Assembly (NCBI RefSeq): GCF_006716675.1
Contig: NZ_VFPM01000003.1
Span: forward strand, 496,001-560,000
Origin: Humibacillus xanthopallidus
GTDB lineage: Bacteria > Actinomycetota > Actinomycetes > Actinomycetales > Dermatophilaceae
Length of the DNA: 64,000 nt
Reading direction: 5' to 3'
Shown here piece after piece: positions 16,298-25,435 of the stretch. Numbering within the stretch: position 1 is the stretch's first letter; each line of letters opens with the position of its first letter. The translations under genes and the position numbers were made by a program. Under the pieces are notes generated by a model. That model saw only the letters and a program-made list of their open reading frames with translations, made no database searches and had not been told where the DNA came from.

Positions 16298-17110
16298 TCA
16301 GTCCCGGACGCGCAGCGACCACATCGCGACGGCGGCTGCTGCTGCGACGTTGAGGGAGTCGACCCCGCCAGCCATCGGGATGCGCACCGTGACGTCCGCG
16401 GACGCCACCGTCCGGGCCGAGAGGCCGTCACCCTCGGCGCCGACGACGAGCGCGACGCGCTCGGGCGGGTCCACCTCGAGGGCGTCGAGCGACACCGAGT
16501 CGTCGCTGAGGGCCATGGCCACGACGGTGAAGCCCAGCCCGCGCAACCGGTCGACCCCCTGCGGCCAGGGGTCGACGCGGGTCCACGGCACCTGGAAGAC
16601 CGTGCCCATCGAGACGCGGATCGACCTGCGGTAGAGCGGGTCGGCGCAGCGGGGCGACACGAGGACCGCCTCGGCGCCCAGGGCGGCCGCGCTGCGGAAG
16701 ATCGCACCGACGTTCGTGTGGTCGACGACGTCCTCGACGACGACGACGCGGCGGGCACCTGCCACGACCGCCTCGACGCTCGGCAGCTCGGGCCGCTGCA
16801 TGGAGGCGAGGGCGCCCCGGTGCAGGTGGAAGCCCGTGCGCGCCTCGATGACGTCGTGCGCCGCCACGTAGACCGGGATGCCGTCGGCCTCGGCGGCCTC
16901 GACGAGATCGGCGAGATCGGTGACCCACCGCTCGGCCATGAGGTAGGAACGTGGCCGGTGCCCCGCGGCGAGGGCTCGGCGGATGACCTTCTGGCTCTCG
17001 GCGATGTAGAGCCCACGCTCGGGCTCCGTGCGACGGCGCAGGGCGACGTCCGTCAGCGAGACGTAGTCCTCGAGCCTCGGGTCGGAGGAGTCGGTGATCG
17101 CGATCGGCAC
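16298..17110 (-). CDS. TrmH/SpoU family RNA 2'-O-methyltransferase
   Basis: A 270-residue SPOUT-class methyltransferase using SAM to 2'-O-methylate rRNA or tRNA. After an N-terminal substrate-binding domain the three SpoU motifs are clear: DHTNVGAIFRSAAALG (motif 1, about residues 130-145), ALVVGAEGDGLS (motif 2) and IPMAGGVDSLNVAAAAA (motif 3, SAM-binding knot). The second of two near GTGs (17110) is chosen because TACGGT (17117-17122) ends 6 nt before it and would abut the first. Which nucleotide is modified cannot be told from sequence. Confidence 0.9.
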   Translation of the reverse strand: MPIAITDSSDPRLEDYVSLTDVALRRRTEPERGLYIAESQKVIRRALAAGHRPRSYLMAERWVTDLADLVEAAEADGIPVYVAAHDVIEARTGFHLHRGALASMQRPELPSVEAVVAGARRVVVVEDVVDHTNVGAIFRSAAALGAEAVLVSPRCADPLYRRSIRVSMGTVFQVPWTRVDPWPQGVDRLRGLGFTVVAMALSDDSVSLDALEVDPPERVALVVGAEGDGLSARTVASADVTVRIPMAGGVDSLNVAAAAAVAMWSLRVRD

Positions 17111-17116
17111 CCCCAC

Positions 17117-17122
17117 ACCGTA
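17117..17122 (-). promoter_or_regulatory. -10 box TACGGT deciding the start of the SpoU methylase gene
   Basis: It touches GTG 17116 but lies 6 nt before GTG 17110, so the downstream GTG is the likely leaderless start. Confidence 0.5.
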
Positions 17123-17185
17123 GTTGGCACTGAGCGGCCTTCGGTGCAGCCTCCGGGCTCCGGCGGCACGACGTCGGGCCCGCCG

Positions 17186-17953
17186 TCAGGAGAACCAGAC
17201 GAGCTTGACGATGGCGACGACGCCGATGACGACGATGAGCGCCCGTAGCGCGGTGGGCGGGATGCGGCGGCCGACGTGCGCGCCGATGATGCCGCCGACG
17301 AAGGAGCCCACGGCGATGAGCAGCACGATGACCCAGTCGATCTCGTCGCGGGCGAAGAGCACGAAGACGGCGGCGGCCACGACGTTGACCACGAGGGCGA
17401 GCACGTTCTTGTAGCCGTTGAGGCGCTGGAGCGGCTCGGTGCTGAGGGCACTGAGGATGCCCATGAGCAGGACCCCCTGCGCCGCACCGAAGTAGCCGCC
17501 GTACATCCCGGCGACGAAGACACCGGCCCCCATCGCGGGCACGTGCCACGCCGGCACGGGCTCACCCTCGTCGGGGGCCGCCCACTGCTGGATCCGCGGA
17601 CCGAGCACGACGAGGACGAGTGCGATGAGGATGAGGACCGGCACGATCGCCTGGAAGGCGCTCGCCGGCAGGACGAGCAGCAGCGAGGCGCCGATGACGG
17701 AGCCGACGAACGACAGCGGGATGAGGCGCCGGATGGTGGCCGCGCGACCGGTCAGCTCGTGGCGGTAGCCCCAGGACCCGGTGACTCCCCCGGCGACGAG
17801 GCCGATGTTGTTGGACACGTTGGCGACGAGCGGGTTGACGCCGAAGAAGAGCAGCGTCGGGAAGGTGATGAGACTGCCCGACCCGACGACGGTGTTGATG
17901 AGGCCGGCCCCGGTGCCCGCCAGCGCGATGGCGAGGTAGGACCAGAACGACAC
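17186..17953 (-). CDS. TSUP (TauE/SafE) family permease
   Basis: A 255-residue membrane protein with about eight helices in two repeats. The first opens with GTGAGLINTVVGSGSLITFPTLLFFG and the second with AGMYGGYFGAAQGVLLMGIL, the paired glycine-rich motifs of the sulfite/sulfoacetate exporter family (TauE/SafE). These permeases move sulfur oxyanions or small organic acids across the cytoplasmic membrane; the substrate here is unknown. The GTG start is preceded by TAGGGT (17960-17965) at 6 nt. Confidence 0.88.
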   Translation of the reverse strand: MSFWSYLAIALAGTGAGLINTVVGSGSLITFPTLLFFGVNPLVANVSNNIGLVAGGVTGSWGYRHELTGRAATIRRLIPLSFVGSVIGASLLLVLPASAFQAIVPVLILIALVLVVLGPRIQQWAAPDEGEPVPAWHVPAMGAGVFVAGMYGGYFGAAQGVLLMGILSALSTEPLQRLNGYKNVLALVVNVVAAAVFVLFARDEIDWVIVLLIAVGSFVGGIIGAHVGRRIPPTALRALIVVIGVVAIVKLVWFS

Positions 17954-18035
17954 CCGGTCACCCTACAAGGGTGCCGGATGTCGTTCTCGTGCAGTTCGCC
18001 CCGAATCGGAGGACGGACCGCCGGACGCCATGAGG

Positions 18036-19274
18036 TCAGCGCGCGGTCGGCTCCTCCGGCGTCTGCGGGGGCTGCGCGGGCTCGGGCAGGTCGCCCCGGG
18101 TGGGCGCGACCGGGGGTGCCGGGGGCACCGGGGGCGCGGGGGTCACCGGGGTGACATGCGGAGCCTGCGAGAAGGGCGAACCCCCCGAGGGCGGAGGCAC
18201 CTGGCCGGCCGGCGGTCGGATGGGCGGCTGCTGCCGTCCGGCCGGTGCCGCGTGCTCTGTCGACTCGGCGCTGGCCTGAGCGGCCTGACCCCGGGCCTCG
18301 GCGAGCGCCTTGGCGGGGTCCTCGAGGACCGTGCCGGCAAAGGCATCCTCGAGCTCGTGCTCCCCTTCCCAGCTCTCGTCGTCGACGTCGGGCTCGGGCC
18401 GCGGAGCCGTGCCTCCGAGCGCGTTGCCGATGCCCTTGAGGGCATCGGTCAGCTCGGACGGGATGATCCACATCTTGTTGGAGTCGCCGCGGGCGAGCTG
18501 GGGCAGCACCTGGAGGTACTGGTAGGCGAGCAGCTTCTGGGTCGGCTTGCCGCGGTGGATGGCGGCGAAGACCTGCTGGATCGCCCGGGCCTGCCCCTGG
18601 GCCTCGAGGATGCGGGCCTGTGCCGAGCCCTCCGCGCGCAGGATCTGGCTCTGCTTCTCACCCTCAGCGGTGAGGATGGCCGACTGCTTGAAGCCCTCCG
18701 CGGTGAGGATGGCCGCACGGCGGTCGCGCTCGGCGCGCATCTGCTTCTCCATCGTCTCCTGGACGGAGCGGGGCGGGTCGATCGCCTTGAGCTCGACGCG
18801 GTTGACGCGGATGCCCCAGTTGCCGGTCGCCTCGTCGAGGACACCGCGGAGCTGGCCGTTGATCTGGTCGCGGCTCGTCAGCGCCTGCTCGAGGTCGAGC
18901 GACCCGATGACGTTGCGCAGCGTCGTGACGGTCAGCTGCTCGATGCCCTGGATGAAGTTGGCGATCTCGTAGACGGCGGCCTTGGCGTCGGTCACGGAGT
19001 AGTAGATGACGGTGTCGATGTTGACGACGAGGTTGTCGCTCGTGATGACCGGCTGCGGCGGGAAGGTGACGACCTGCTCGCGCAGGTCGATGTTGGCGCG
19101 CACCTTGTCGACGAACGGGATGAGGAAGTGGATCCCCGCCGTCAGCGTCTTGTTGTAGCTGCCGAGCCTCTCGACGATCTGGGCTGTCTGCTGCGGCACG
19201 ATGCGCACCGTGCGTACGAGCACGATGATCGCCACGATGACGATGAGCAGCGGGATGATGAGTAGCGGGTCCAC
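18036..19274 (-). CDS. SPFH/band 7 membrane protein (stomatin-like)
   Basis: A 412-residue stomatin/prohibitin-family protein. One N-terminal membrane helix (LLIIPLLIVIVAIIVLVRTV) precedes the SPFH domain (about 25-200; VPQQTAQIVERLGSYNKTL and NVIGSLDLEQALTSRDQIN). A coiled-coil region rich in AEG repeats follows (AILTAEGFKQSAILTAEG), then a Pro-rich disordered tail from about 285. Such proteins form large membrane-microdomain assemblies. Its partner NfeD lies 153 nt upstream on the same strand, the classical SPFH-NfeD pairing. The Pro tail is longer than in short stomatin homologues. Confidence 0.9.
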   Translation of the reverse strand: MDPLLIIPLLIVIVAIIVLVRTVRIVPQQTAQIVERLGSYNKTLTAGIHFLIPFVDKVRANIDLREQVVTFPPQPVITSDNLVVNIDTVIYYSVTDAKAAVYEIANFIQGIEQLTVTTLRNVIGSLDLEQALTSRDQINGQLRGVLDEATGNWGIRVNRVELKAIDPPRSVQETMEKQMRAERDRRAAILTAEGFKQSAILTAEGEKQSQILRAEGSAQARILEAQGQARAIQQVFAAIHRGKPTQKLLAYQYLQVLPQLARGDSNKMWIIPSELTDALKGIGNALGGTAPRPEPDVDDESWEGEHELEDAFAGTVLEDPAKALAEARGQAAQASAESTEHAAPAGRQQPPIRPPAGQVPPPSGGSPFSQAPHVTPVTPAPPVPPAPPVAPTRGDLPEPAQPPQTPEEPTAR

Positions 19275-19427
19275 GACCTTCTCGACCTTCTCCCTGTGTG
19301 AGGACCGCTCCCCCGAGGGTGCGGCTGGTCGGACGGGCCGGGTGGACCGTCCGGGTGTCTGTGTGGTGCCAACGGATCGCTTGCCCGGTCGGCTGCCGGG
19401 GCAGCCGGCCGGTGAGTCGTTGCCGGG

Positions 19428-19883
19428 TCAGCTGCCCACGACGTGGGCCCGGCTGACGATGGCTGTCGCGCCGTCGATCGAGTCGACGACGACCTCCTCC
19501 CCCGGCTCGATGCTGTCTCGGAGGGTGCGGGCCGACCACGTCTCGCCGGAGAGCTTGACGCGACCGCCCGCCGGCGTTACCCGGTCGATCGCGTAGGCCG
19601 AGCGCCCGACCTGGGCGGCGGCTCCCATGAGCTCAGGTGCATTGGCGGTGAAGCGGCGCTTCATCCACGGGCGGACGATGGCGAGGAGCGCGACCGCCAC
19701 GAGGGCGGCGACGACGGCCTGCACGACCGGCCCGGCACCGAAGGCCGCGGCGACGGAGGCCCCGACCGCGCCGCCCGCCAGCATGAGGAAGGTGAAGTCG
19801 ACGGTGACCGCCTCGATCGCGACCAGGACCAGGGCCACCCCGAGCCAGACCATCCATGCCTGTTCCGCGCCCACTGTGGCCAC
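19428..19883 (-). CDS. NfeD-like protein
   Basis: A 151-residue short NfeD: two or three membrane helices (WLGVALVLVAIEAVTVDFTFL; VVAALVAVALLAIVRPWM) followed by a C-terminal OB-fold domain (RSAYAIDRVTPAGGRVKLSG ... VVVDSIDGATAIVSR). NfeD partners stabilise SPFH oligomers at the membrane. The protease domain of long NfeDs is absent, as usual for this class. The GTG start has no clear ribosome-binding site. It is the first gene of a two-gene unit with the SPFH gene. Confidence 0.88.
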   Translation of the reverse strand: MATVGAEQAWMVWLGVALVLVAIEAVTVDFTFLMLAGGAVGASVAAAFGAGPVVQAVVAALVAVALLAIVRPWMKRRFTANAPELMGAAAQVGRSAYAIDRVTPAGGRVKLSGETWSARTLRDSIEPGEEVVVDSIDGATAIVSRAHVVGS

Positions 19884-20000
19884 CCTGCCTTCCTCGCGAC
19901 GGTACGCCGACGACCGACGTCCCCCTCGTCACTTCTGTAACGACTCCGATTGTGCCTCAGTTCCCCTCCGCCGCCGCGGCTGAGTGGGGGGCCATTCGGG

Positions 20001-20786
20001 TCAGGTCCGGGCGCGCGCCGAGTAGCGCTCGCCGTGCTGCTCGAGCAGGAGCGGTAGGCCGAAGGTCTCGCTGAGGTTCTCCGCGGTCAGCGTGAGCGGG
20101 ATCGGACCGGCCGCCACCACCCGCCCGCCGCGGATCATGAGGACATCGGTGAAGCCGGGTGGGATCTCCTCGACGTGGTGGGTCACGAGCACCATCGCGG
20201 GGGCCTCCGTGTCGGCCGCGAGGTCACCGAGGCGACGCACGAGGTCCTCACGGCCGCCGAGGTCGAGGCCGGCAGCCGGCTCGTCGAGGAGCATGAGCTC
20301 CGGATCGGTCATGAGGGCACGGGCGATCTGCACCCGCTTGCGCTCCCCCTCGCTCAACGTGCCGTAGTGCCGGTCGGCGAGGTGCTCGGCGCCGAGCGCC
20401 TTGAGCAGTTCCATGGCGCGTGCGTAGTCGAGGTCGTCGTACTGCTCGCGCCAGCGTCCGATGATGCCGTAGGAGGCCGTGACGACGACGTTGCCGACGA
20501 CCTCGTCGCCCGGGATGCGCTCGGCCATGGCGGAGCTCGCGAGCCCGATGCGGGGGCGCAGCTCGAAGACGTCGACGGCGCCGAGCACCTCGCCGAGGAT
20601 GCCGGCGACCCCGGTCGTCGGGTGCATGCGCGCCGCGGCGATCTGCAGCAGCGTCGTCTTGCCGGCGCCGTTGGGGCCGAGCACGACCCAGCGCTCGCCC
20701 TCCTCGACCTCCCAGGTGACGTCCTCGATGAGGGTCGACGGTCCACGACGGACGGTGACACCGGCGAAGGCGAGGACGTCGCTCAT
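20001..20786 (-). CDS. ABC transporter ATP-binding protein
   Basis: A 261-residue stand-alone ATPase. Walker A is GPNGAGKTT (about residues 38-46), the signature LSEGERKRVQIARALM, Walker B LMLLDEPAAGLD, and the switch His is in VTHHVEEIP. The signature starts LSEGE instead of LSGGQ. The insertion GIIGRWREQYDDLDYARA matches a family often annotated as molybdenum/iron-type ATPases (ModF-like). No permease gene is adjacent, so the partner is elsewhere or the protein is non-transport. A TAGGGT box at 20793-20798 lies 6 nt before the ATG. Confidence 0.85.
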   Translation of the reverse strand: MSDVLAFAGVTVRRGPSTLIEDVTWEVEEGERWVVLGPNGAGKTTLLQIAAARMHPTTGVAGILGEVLGAVDVFELRPRIGLASSAMAERIPGDEVVGNVVVTASYGIIGRWREQYDDLDYARAMELLKALGAEHLADRHYGTLSEGERKRVQIARALMTDPELMLLDEPAAGLDLGGREDLVRRLGDLAADTEAPAMVLVTHHVEEIPPGFTDVLMIRGGRVVAAGPIPLTLTAENLSETFGLPLLLEQHGERYSARART

Positions 20787-20872
20787 GCCCCGACCCTATG
20801 GCACGGCCCCGGCCGTCTCGCCTCCGACACCGCCCTCCTGCCGTGGTTCGCGCGCCGACCTACGATGACGGG

Positions 20873-21637
20873 GTGTCTGAGCTGCCCGCCTCCGTCCGCC
20901 TCGCCCTCTGGGTGACGGCCGCGTGGCGCGGCGACCTGCCCACGCGAGAGGCGCTGGCTCAGTCGTTCCCCGACCTCGACCACGTCGCCGGTGACCTCGC
21001 GCGCCTCGACGTCTGGCGTGACCTCGGCGAGGGCGCGCTCTTCGTCGCCCTCCCCCGCCCGGGCGACGTCAGCGGTATGCCGCGGGCGTCCACCGCCGCC
21101 ACAGCCCACGCCGCCGAAGCCGGCGAATGCGTCTACGTGGCAGGCATCGGCGGGCTTCTCGTGCCGACCCTGACGTCGTTCGGGCCCGAGGGAGACACGG
21201 GTCACCGCGTCGACTGGACGGCCTACGACGCCGACCCGGTGCCCCGCCACCGACTTGAGATGCTCGACCTGCGCGACGTCGAGCGCACGCTCATGACGCG
21301 ACTGGCGGAGCACACGGCGAGGCTCGCCGGCATCGGCGGCCAGCCCTGGGGTCAGGAGGCCCGCGCGGCGGCGGAGTCCGACCTCGACACGCGGCTCTGG
21401 GGTGTGCCCCGCACGACCCCCGGACGAGCCCTACGACTCATGTCCTTGGCCGGCACCGCGTCGCAGCTGGCAGACCGGGCCGCGAGCCTCACGGCGCTCG
21501 GCTCCAGCGGCGTCGACACGGCCACGATGTCGTCCCGGTCGGCCGCTCTGCGCTCGCTGGGTGGCGACGCCGACACCGCGCTCGCCGAGGCGACGAACGT
21601 CGCCGTCATGACGCTCGCCGGCTGGCGGCCGGCCTAG
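20873..21637 (+). CDS. Conserved hypothetical protein
   Basis: A 254-residue protein I do not recognise by family. It begins VSELPASVRLALWVTAAWRG. The middle FVALPRPGDVSGMPRAS is followed by an Ala-rich helical C-terminus (RALRLMSLAGTASQLADRAASL). There are no membrane segments or signal peptide. GTG 20873 is chosen because TACGAT (20861-20866) ends 6 nt before it. Its end overlaps the end of the opposite-strand gene by 4 nt (CTAG serves both stops). GC3 and a GTATGCCG octamer mark it as resident DNA. Confidence 0.7.
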   Translation: MSELPASVRLALWVTAAWRGDLPTREALAQSFPDLDHVAGDLARLDVWRDLGEGALFVALPRPGDVSGMPRASTAATAHAAEAGECVYVAGIGGLLVPTLTSFGPEGDTGHRVDWTAYDADPVPRHRLEMLDLRDVERTLMTRLAEHTARLAGIGGQPWGQEARAAAESDLDTRLWGVPRTTPGRALRLMSLAGTASQLADRAASLTALGSSGVDTATMSSRSAALRSLGGDADTALAEATNVAVMTLAGWRPA

Positions 21638-22038
21638 CTCTCGTCGAGAGCCGCGAGCAGCGCTCTGGCGTAAGCGCGCTCGGCCTCGATGTCGGCGTGC
21701 CGCTCGACGGAGCCGTCGGCGCGAGTGACCGACACGGCATACCCCCCCTCTAGCTGCTCGAGCATGACGAAGGTGTCACCGAGGAGGTCGCGCAGCTGGT
21801 CCTCGCGCGGCAGCCACACGACCTTGTCCTGCTCGACGCTGTCGAGCGCCCACTCGGTCGTGCCGTTGAAGCCGATGACGTCGCCGGTCTTGAAGTGGTG
21901 GACGTCGACGGTGAGGTCGCTGATGACGAAGACCTCCTCCTCCATGCCGGCGACGGGGAGCACGAAGCGGTCACCGGCGCGCGGGGTCCACGTGAGGCCG
22001 GCGGTGCGCAGGCGTCGGGCGAGCTCGATCGGCAGCAT
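21634..22038 (-). CDS. Conserved hypothetical protein (actinobacterial)
   Basis: A 134-residue protein with pattern MLPIELARRLRTAGLTWTPRAGDRFVLP ... EDQLRDLLGDTFVMLEQ. Homologues are widespread in actinobacteria and are sometimes labelled pilus assembly protein CpaE, without support I can see. It looks soluble, mixed alpha/beta, about the size of a SUKH/YrhA-like fold, which is a guess. The ATG at 22038 gives the conserved N-terminus. The stop overlaps the convergent neighbour. Confidence 0.75.
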   Translation of the reverse strand: MLPIELARRLRTAGLTWTPRAGDRFVLPVAGMEEEVFVISDLTVDVHHFKTGDVIGFNGTTEWALDSVEQDKVVWLPREDQLRDLLGDTFVMLEQLEGGYAVSVTRADGSVERHADIEAERAYARALLAALDES

Positions 22039-22092
22039 GCCTCATCCTCACATCCGCCCGGCCTCGCCTCAAGGTCGGCTAGATTCGCCGGC

Positions 22093-22824
22093 ATGACCGA
22101 TGCGCCGACGCTCCAGCCCCTCGACGAGTCGACCTTCGAGACCGTGTTGTGCGTCGCCGCACACCCCGACGACCTCGAGTACGGCATGGCCGCGGCCGTC
22201 GACAAGTGGGTGGCCGCCGGCAAGACGGTCACCTACCTGCTCGCCACCCGGGGCGAGGCCGGCATCGACACGATGGCTCCCGCGGAGGCCGGCCCCGCTC
22301 GCGAGCAGGAGGAGCGCGACGGCGCGGCACGGGTGGGTGTCGAGATCGTGGAGTTCCTCGACGGCTTCGCCGACGGGGTCGTCGAGCACGGGCTGCCGCT
22401 GCGCCGGGCCATCGCCCGCGAGATCCGCATCCGCCGCCCCGACCTGCTCGTCACGCTGACGTATGCCGACCGCTTCCCGGGCGGGCAGGTCAACCAGGCC
22501 GACCACCGCGCCGTCGGGCTCGCCGTCCTCGACGCGAAGGCCGACGCCGGCAACCGGTGGATCTTCCCCGACCTCGTCGACGAGGGCCTCGATCCGTGGC
22601 AGGTGCGCCAGCTGCTCATCGCGGTCGATCCCGAGCCGTCGCACTTCATCGACGTGTCCGACCACTTCGACGCCGCGGTCGCGTCGCTGTCGGCCCACGC
22701 CGCCTACCTCGAGGCGCTCGGCCCTGAATACCCTTCTCCCACAGAACTGCTGGGCAACATCCTCGGCGGGCCCGCAGAGGTCGTCGGCGTGCCGTATGCC
22801 GTGACGGGCCGGCTCATCGGCTGA
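22093..22824 (+). CDS. PIG-L family deacetylase
   Basis: A 243-residue LmbE/PIG-L zinc deacetylase. The zinc site is [10 protein letters not shown] (residues 23-32) together with the His in NQADHRAVG. Family members remove N-acetyl groups from GlcNAc-type substrates; mycothiol enzymes MshB and Mca belong here, but this protein is shorter than those and lacks enough cues to be called either. It is cytosolic. The ATG has TAGATT (22080-22085) ending 7 nt before it. An 11-bp hairpin separates it from convergent glgA. Confidence 0.88.
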   Translation: MTDAPTLQPLDESTFETVLCVAAHPDDLEYGMAAAVDKWVAAGKTVTYLLATRGEAGIDTMAPAEAGPAREQEERDGAARVGVEIVEFLDGFADGVVEHGLPLRRAIAREIRIRRPDLLVTLTYADRFPGGQVNQADHRAVGLAVLDAKADAGNRWIFPDLVDEGLDPWQVRQLLIAVDPEPSHFIDVSDHFDAAVASLSAHAAYLEALGPEYPSPTELLGNILGGPAEVVGVPYAVTGRLIG

Positions 22825-22833
22825 CGCGCGAGC

Positions 22834-22859
22834 GCCCGCCGGCCCCTCGGCCGGCGGGC
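22834..22859. terminator. Bidirectional hairpin between the PIG-L gene and glgA
   Basis: GCCCGCCGGCC (22834-22844) pairs perfectly with 22849-22859 around a 4-nt loop, in a 46-bp gap between convergent genes. Confidence 0.7.
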
Positions 22860-22870
22860 CGGTCAGCCCG

Positions 22871-24073
22871 TCAGTCGCCGAGGACCGACCGGTAGACCTC
22901 GAGCGTGCGGTCGCCGATCGACGCCCACGAGAAGGAGTCGACCGCCCGGGTGCGGCCGGCCCTGCCGAAGGCGGCCGCCCGGTCGACGTCGGACACGGCC
23001 TCGTTGAGTGCTGCTGCGAGGTCGGTGACGAAGCGCTCCGGGTCGACGGGGGTGCCGGTGCCGTCCTGCACCTGCTCGATCCGCACGAGCCACCCCGTCT
23101 CGCCGTCGACGACGACCTCGGGAATGCCGCCTGTCGCGGTGGCGACGACGGGCAGCTCGCACGCCATCGCCTCGAGGTTGACGATGCCGAGCGGCTCGTA
23201 GACCGAGGGGCAGGCGAAGACCGTGCCGTGGCTCAGCAGCGCGATGACCTCGGCGCGCGGCAGCATGTCGGGGATCCAGACGACGCCCTCGCGCTTCGAG
23301 CGCAGGTCGTTCATGAGCCCCTCGACCTCGGCGAGGATCTCGGGGGTGTCGGGCGCGCCGGCGCACAGGACGAGCTGCACGTCCGGAGGCAGCTCGGCGC
23401 AGGCGCGCAGGAGGTAGGGCAGGCCCTTCTGGCGCGTGATACGCCCGACGAAGACGACCGAGCGCTTGTCGGGGTCGACGCCGTGACGGCGCACCGTCTC
23501 GGTCGCCGCCGCGGACCGGTCGGCCGCCCACAGCTTCGAGTCGATCCCGTTGTGCACCACGTGAACTCGGTCGGGGTCGAGCGACGGATAGCTCTTGAGG
23601 ATGTCCTCGCGCATGCCGGCACTCACCGCGACGACGGCGGCCGCGCCCTCGTAGGCGGTGCGCTCGGCCCACGACGAGACGCGGTAACCACCGCCCAGCT
23701 GCTCGGCCTTCCACGGGCGCATGGGCTCGAGAGAGTGGGCGGTCACGACGTGCGGCATACCGCCGAGGAGCGAGGCGAGGTGCCCGGCCATGTTGGCGTA
23801 CCACGTGTGGGAGTGCACGAGGTCGGCGCCGACGCAGTCGCCGGCCATGCTGACATCGACCCCGAGCGTCTGCAGGGCGGCGTTGGACTGTGCCAGCTCG
23901 GGCAGGTCGGCGTAGGCGGTCGTGCCGGCCTCGTCGCGCTGGGCGCCGAAGCAGCGCACCTGCACGTCGATGTCACCACGCTCGCGAAGGGCCCGGACGA
24001 GCTCGGCCACGTGGACGCCGGCGCCTCCGTAGATGGCCGGCGGGTATTCCTTGCTGAGGATGTCGACGCGCAC
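22871..24073 (-). CDS. glgA: Actinobacterial glycogen synthase / maltose-1-phosphate synthase (GT4)
   Basis: A 400-residue GT4-family glycosyltransferase (GT-B fold). It matches the actinobacterial GlgA/GlgM branch that uses ADP-glucose to extend glucan or make maltose-1-phosphate. The N-terminus [19 protein letters not shown] holds the donor/acceptor glycine loop. [10 protein letters not shown] and [16 protein letters not shown] mark the second domain, and [18 protein letters not shown] contains the EX7E retaining-transferase motif. It is divergent from glgC, which makes its substrate. The GTG start has TAGGGT (24080-24085) at 6 nt. Confidence 0.92.
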   Translation of the reverse strand: MRVDILSKEYPPAIYGGAGVHVAELVRALRERGDIDVQVRCFGAQRDEAGTTAYADLPELAQSNAALQTLGVDVSMAGDCVGADLVHSHTWYANMAGHLASLLGGMPHVVTAHSLEPMRPWKAEQLGGGYRVSSWAERTAYEGAAAVVAVSAGMREDILKSYPSLDPDRVHVVHNGIDSKLWAADRSAAATETVRRHGVDPDKRSVVFVGRITRQKGLPYLLRACAELPPDVQLVLCAGAPDTPEILAEVEGLMNDLRSKREGVVWIPDMLPRAEVIALLSHGTVFACPSVYEPLGIVNLEAMACELPVVATATGGIPEVVVDGETGWLVRIEQVQDGTGTPVDPERFVTDLAAALNEAVSDVDRAAAFGRAGRTRAVDSFSWASIGDRTLEVYRSVLGD

Positions 24074-24079
24074 GCTCCG

Positions 24080-24085
24080 ACCCTA
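24080..24085 (-). promoter_or_regulatory. -10 box TAGGGT of glgA
   Basis: It ends 6 nt before GTG 24073. With the glgC box at 24163-24168 it defines a 102-bp divergent promoter region, suitable for shared control of both glycogen genes. Confidence 0.5.
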
Positions 24086-24162
24086 GCCCGCAGACCATCC
24101 CGAGGCGCGGGAAGCCGACGCCATTCCGCGCTCTGGACCTGCCGATGCGCCGATGTTGGCCC

Positions 24163-24168
24163 TAGGGT
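24163..24168 (+). promoter_or_regulatory. -10 box TAGGGT of glgC
   Basis: It ends 7 nt before ATG 24176. The hexamer is identical to the one in front of glgA on the other strand. Confidence 0.5.
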
Positions 24169-24175
24169 GGCGTCC

Positions 24176-25435
24176 ATGGCCCGACGAAGCGCTGCCGGTG
24201 GTCCCAAGGTCCTCGCGATCGTCCTCGCGGGGGGTGAGGGGAAACGGCTCATGCCGTTGACGGCCGACCGTGCCAAACCGGCCGTGCCCTTCGGCGGGAT
24301 CTACCGCCTCATCGACCTCGCCCTGTCCAACGTCGTCAACTCTGAATACCGCAAGGTCGTCGTGCTGACGCAGTACAAGTCGCACAGCCTCGATGCGCAC
24401 GTGACGAAGACCTGGCGCCTGTCGACCCTGCTCGGCAACTACATCACCACCGTGCCGGCGCAGCAGCGCGTCGACAAGAACTGGTATCTCGGCAGCGCCG
24501 ACGCGATCTACCAGAGCCTCAACCTCGTGCACGACGAGCGTCCCGACATCGTCGTCGTCGTGGGCGCCGACCACGTCTACCGCATGGACTTCAGCCAGAT
24601 GGTCGACCAGCACATCGAGTCCGGCGCCGCGTGCACCGTCGCGGCGATCCGCCAGCCGATCTCGATGGCCGACCAGTTCGGCGTCATCGAGGTCGACCCC
24701 GACGACCCGATGCGCATCGCCGCGTTCCGCGAGAAGCCGTCGGACCCGCAGGGCCTGCCCGACAACCCGGGCGAGATCCTCGCGTCGATGGGCAACTACG
24801 TCTTCACGGCGTCGGCGCTCGAGGAGGCCGTGGTCCGCGACCACGAGCGCGAGGGCAGCAAGAACGACATGGGCGGCGACATCGTCCCCGACTTCGTCAG
24901 CCGCGGCGAGGCGGCCGTCTACGACTTCGGCATCAACGAGGTGCCGGGCGCCACCGAGCGCGACCGCGGCTACTGGCGCGACGTCGGCACGATCGAGTCG
25001 TACTACGACGCCCACATGGACCTCATCTCGATCCACCCCGTCTTCAACCTCTACAACTACGACTGGCCGATCTACACGAGCCACAGCCCGTACCCGCCGG
25101 CGAAGTTCGTGCACGGCAGCGGCGACCGCATCGGTGAGGCCCTCAACTCGGCGGTCTCGCCCGGCGTCGTCGTCTCGGGCGCCCACGTCTACGCCTCGGT
25201 CCTCTCCCCGCTCGTCAAGGTGCACTCCTACGCGAGCCTCCAGGGCTCGGTGCTCCTCGACAACGTCGAGGTGCACCGGCACGCCCAGATCCGGCGCGCG
25301 ATCATCGACAAGAACGTCGTCGTGCCGGAGGGCGCCCAGATCGGCATCGACCACGAGCACGACCGCGCGAGAGGCTTCCACGTGACGGAGACGGGCATCG
25401 TCGTCGTCGGCAAGGGCCAGACCGTCACGCGGTGA
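24176..25435 (+). CDS. glgC: Glucose-1-phosphate adenylyltransferase (ADP-glucose pyrophosphorylase)
   Basis: A 419-residue GlgC, making ADP-glucose from glucose-1-phosphate and ATP, the committed step of glycogen synthesis. The N-terminal nucleotidyltransferase signature [25 protein letters not shown] is residues 18-42 region. Later come [12 protein letters not shown] (metal/sugar site) and FREKPSDP. A left-handed beta-helix (hexapeptide) C-terminus starts near [16 protein letters not shown]. Length and allosteric N-terminal Arg/Lys are normal for the family. The ATG at 24176 has the -10 box at 7 nt. The stop overlaps the next gene's GTG. Confidence 0.95.
   Translation: MARRSAAGGPKVLAIVLAGGEGKRLMPLTADRAKPAVPFGGIYRLIDLALSNVVNSEYRKVVVLTQYKSHSLDAHVTKTWRLSTLLGNYITTVPAQQRVDKNWYLGSADAIYQSLNLVHDERPDIVVVVGADHVYRMDFSQMVDQHIESGAACTVAAIRQPISMADQFGVIEVDPDDPMRIAAFREKPSDPQGLPDNPGEILASMGNYVFTASALEEAVVRDHEREGSKNDMGGDIVPDFVSRGEAAVYDFGINEVPGATERDRGYWRDVGTIESYYDAHMDLISIHPVFNLYNYDWPIYTSHSPYPPAKFVHGSGDRIGEALNSAVSPGVVVSGAHVYASVLSPLVKVHSYASLQGSVLLDNVEVHRHAQIRRAIIDKNVVVPEGAQIGIDHEHDRARGFHVTETGIVVVGKGQTVTR

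Noticed and set aside
22093-22824. MshB or Mca of the mycothiol pathway
   Set aside because: It shares the AHPDD zinc motif, but length and the rest of the sequence do not match either closely enough; kept as a generic PIG-L deacetylase.
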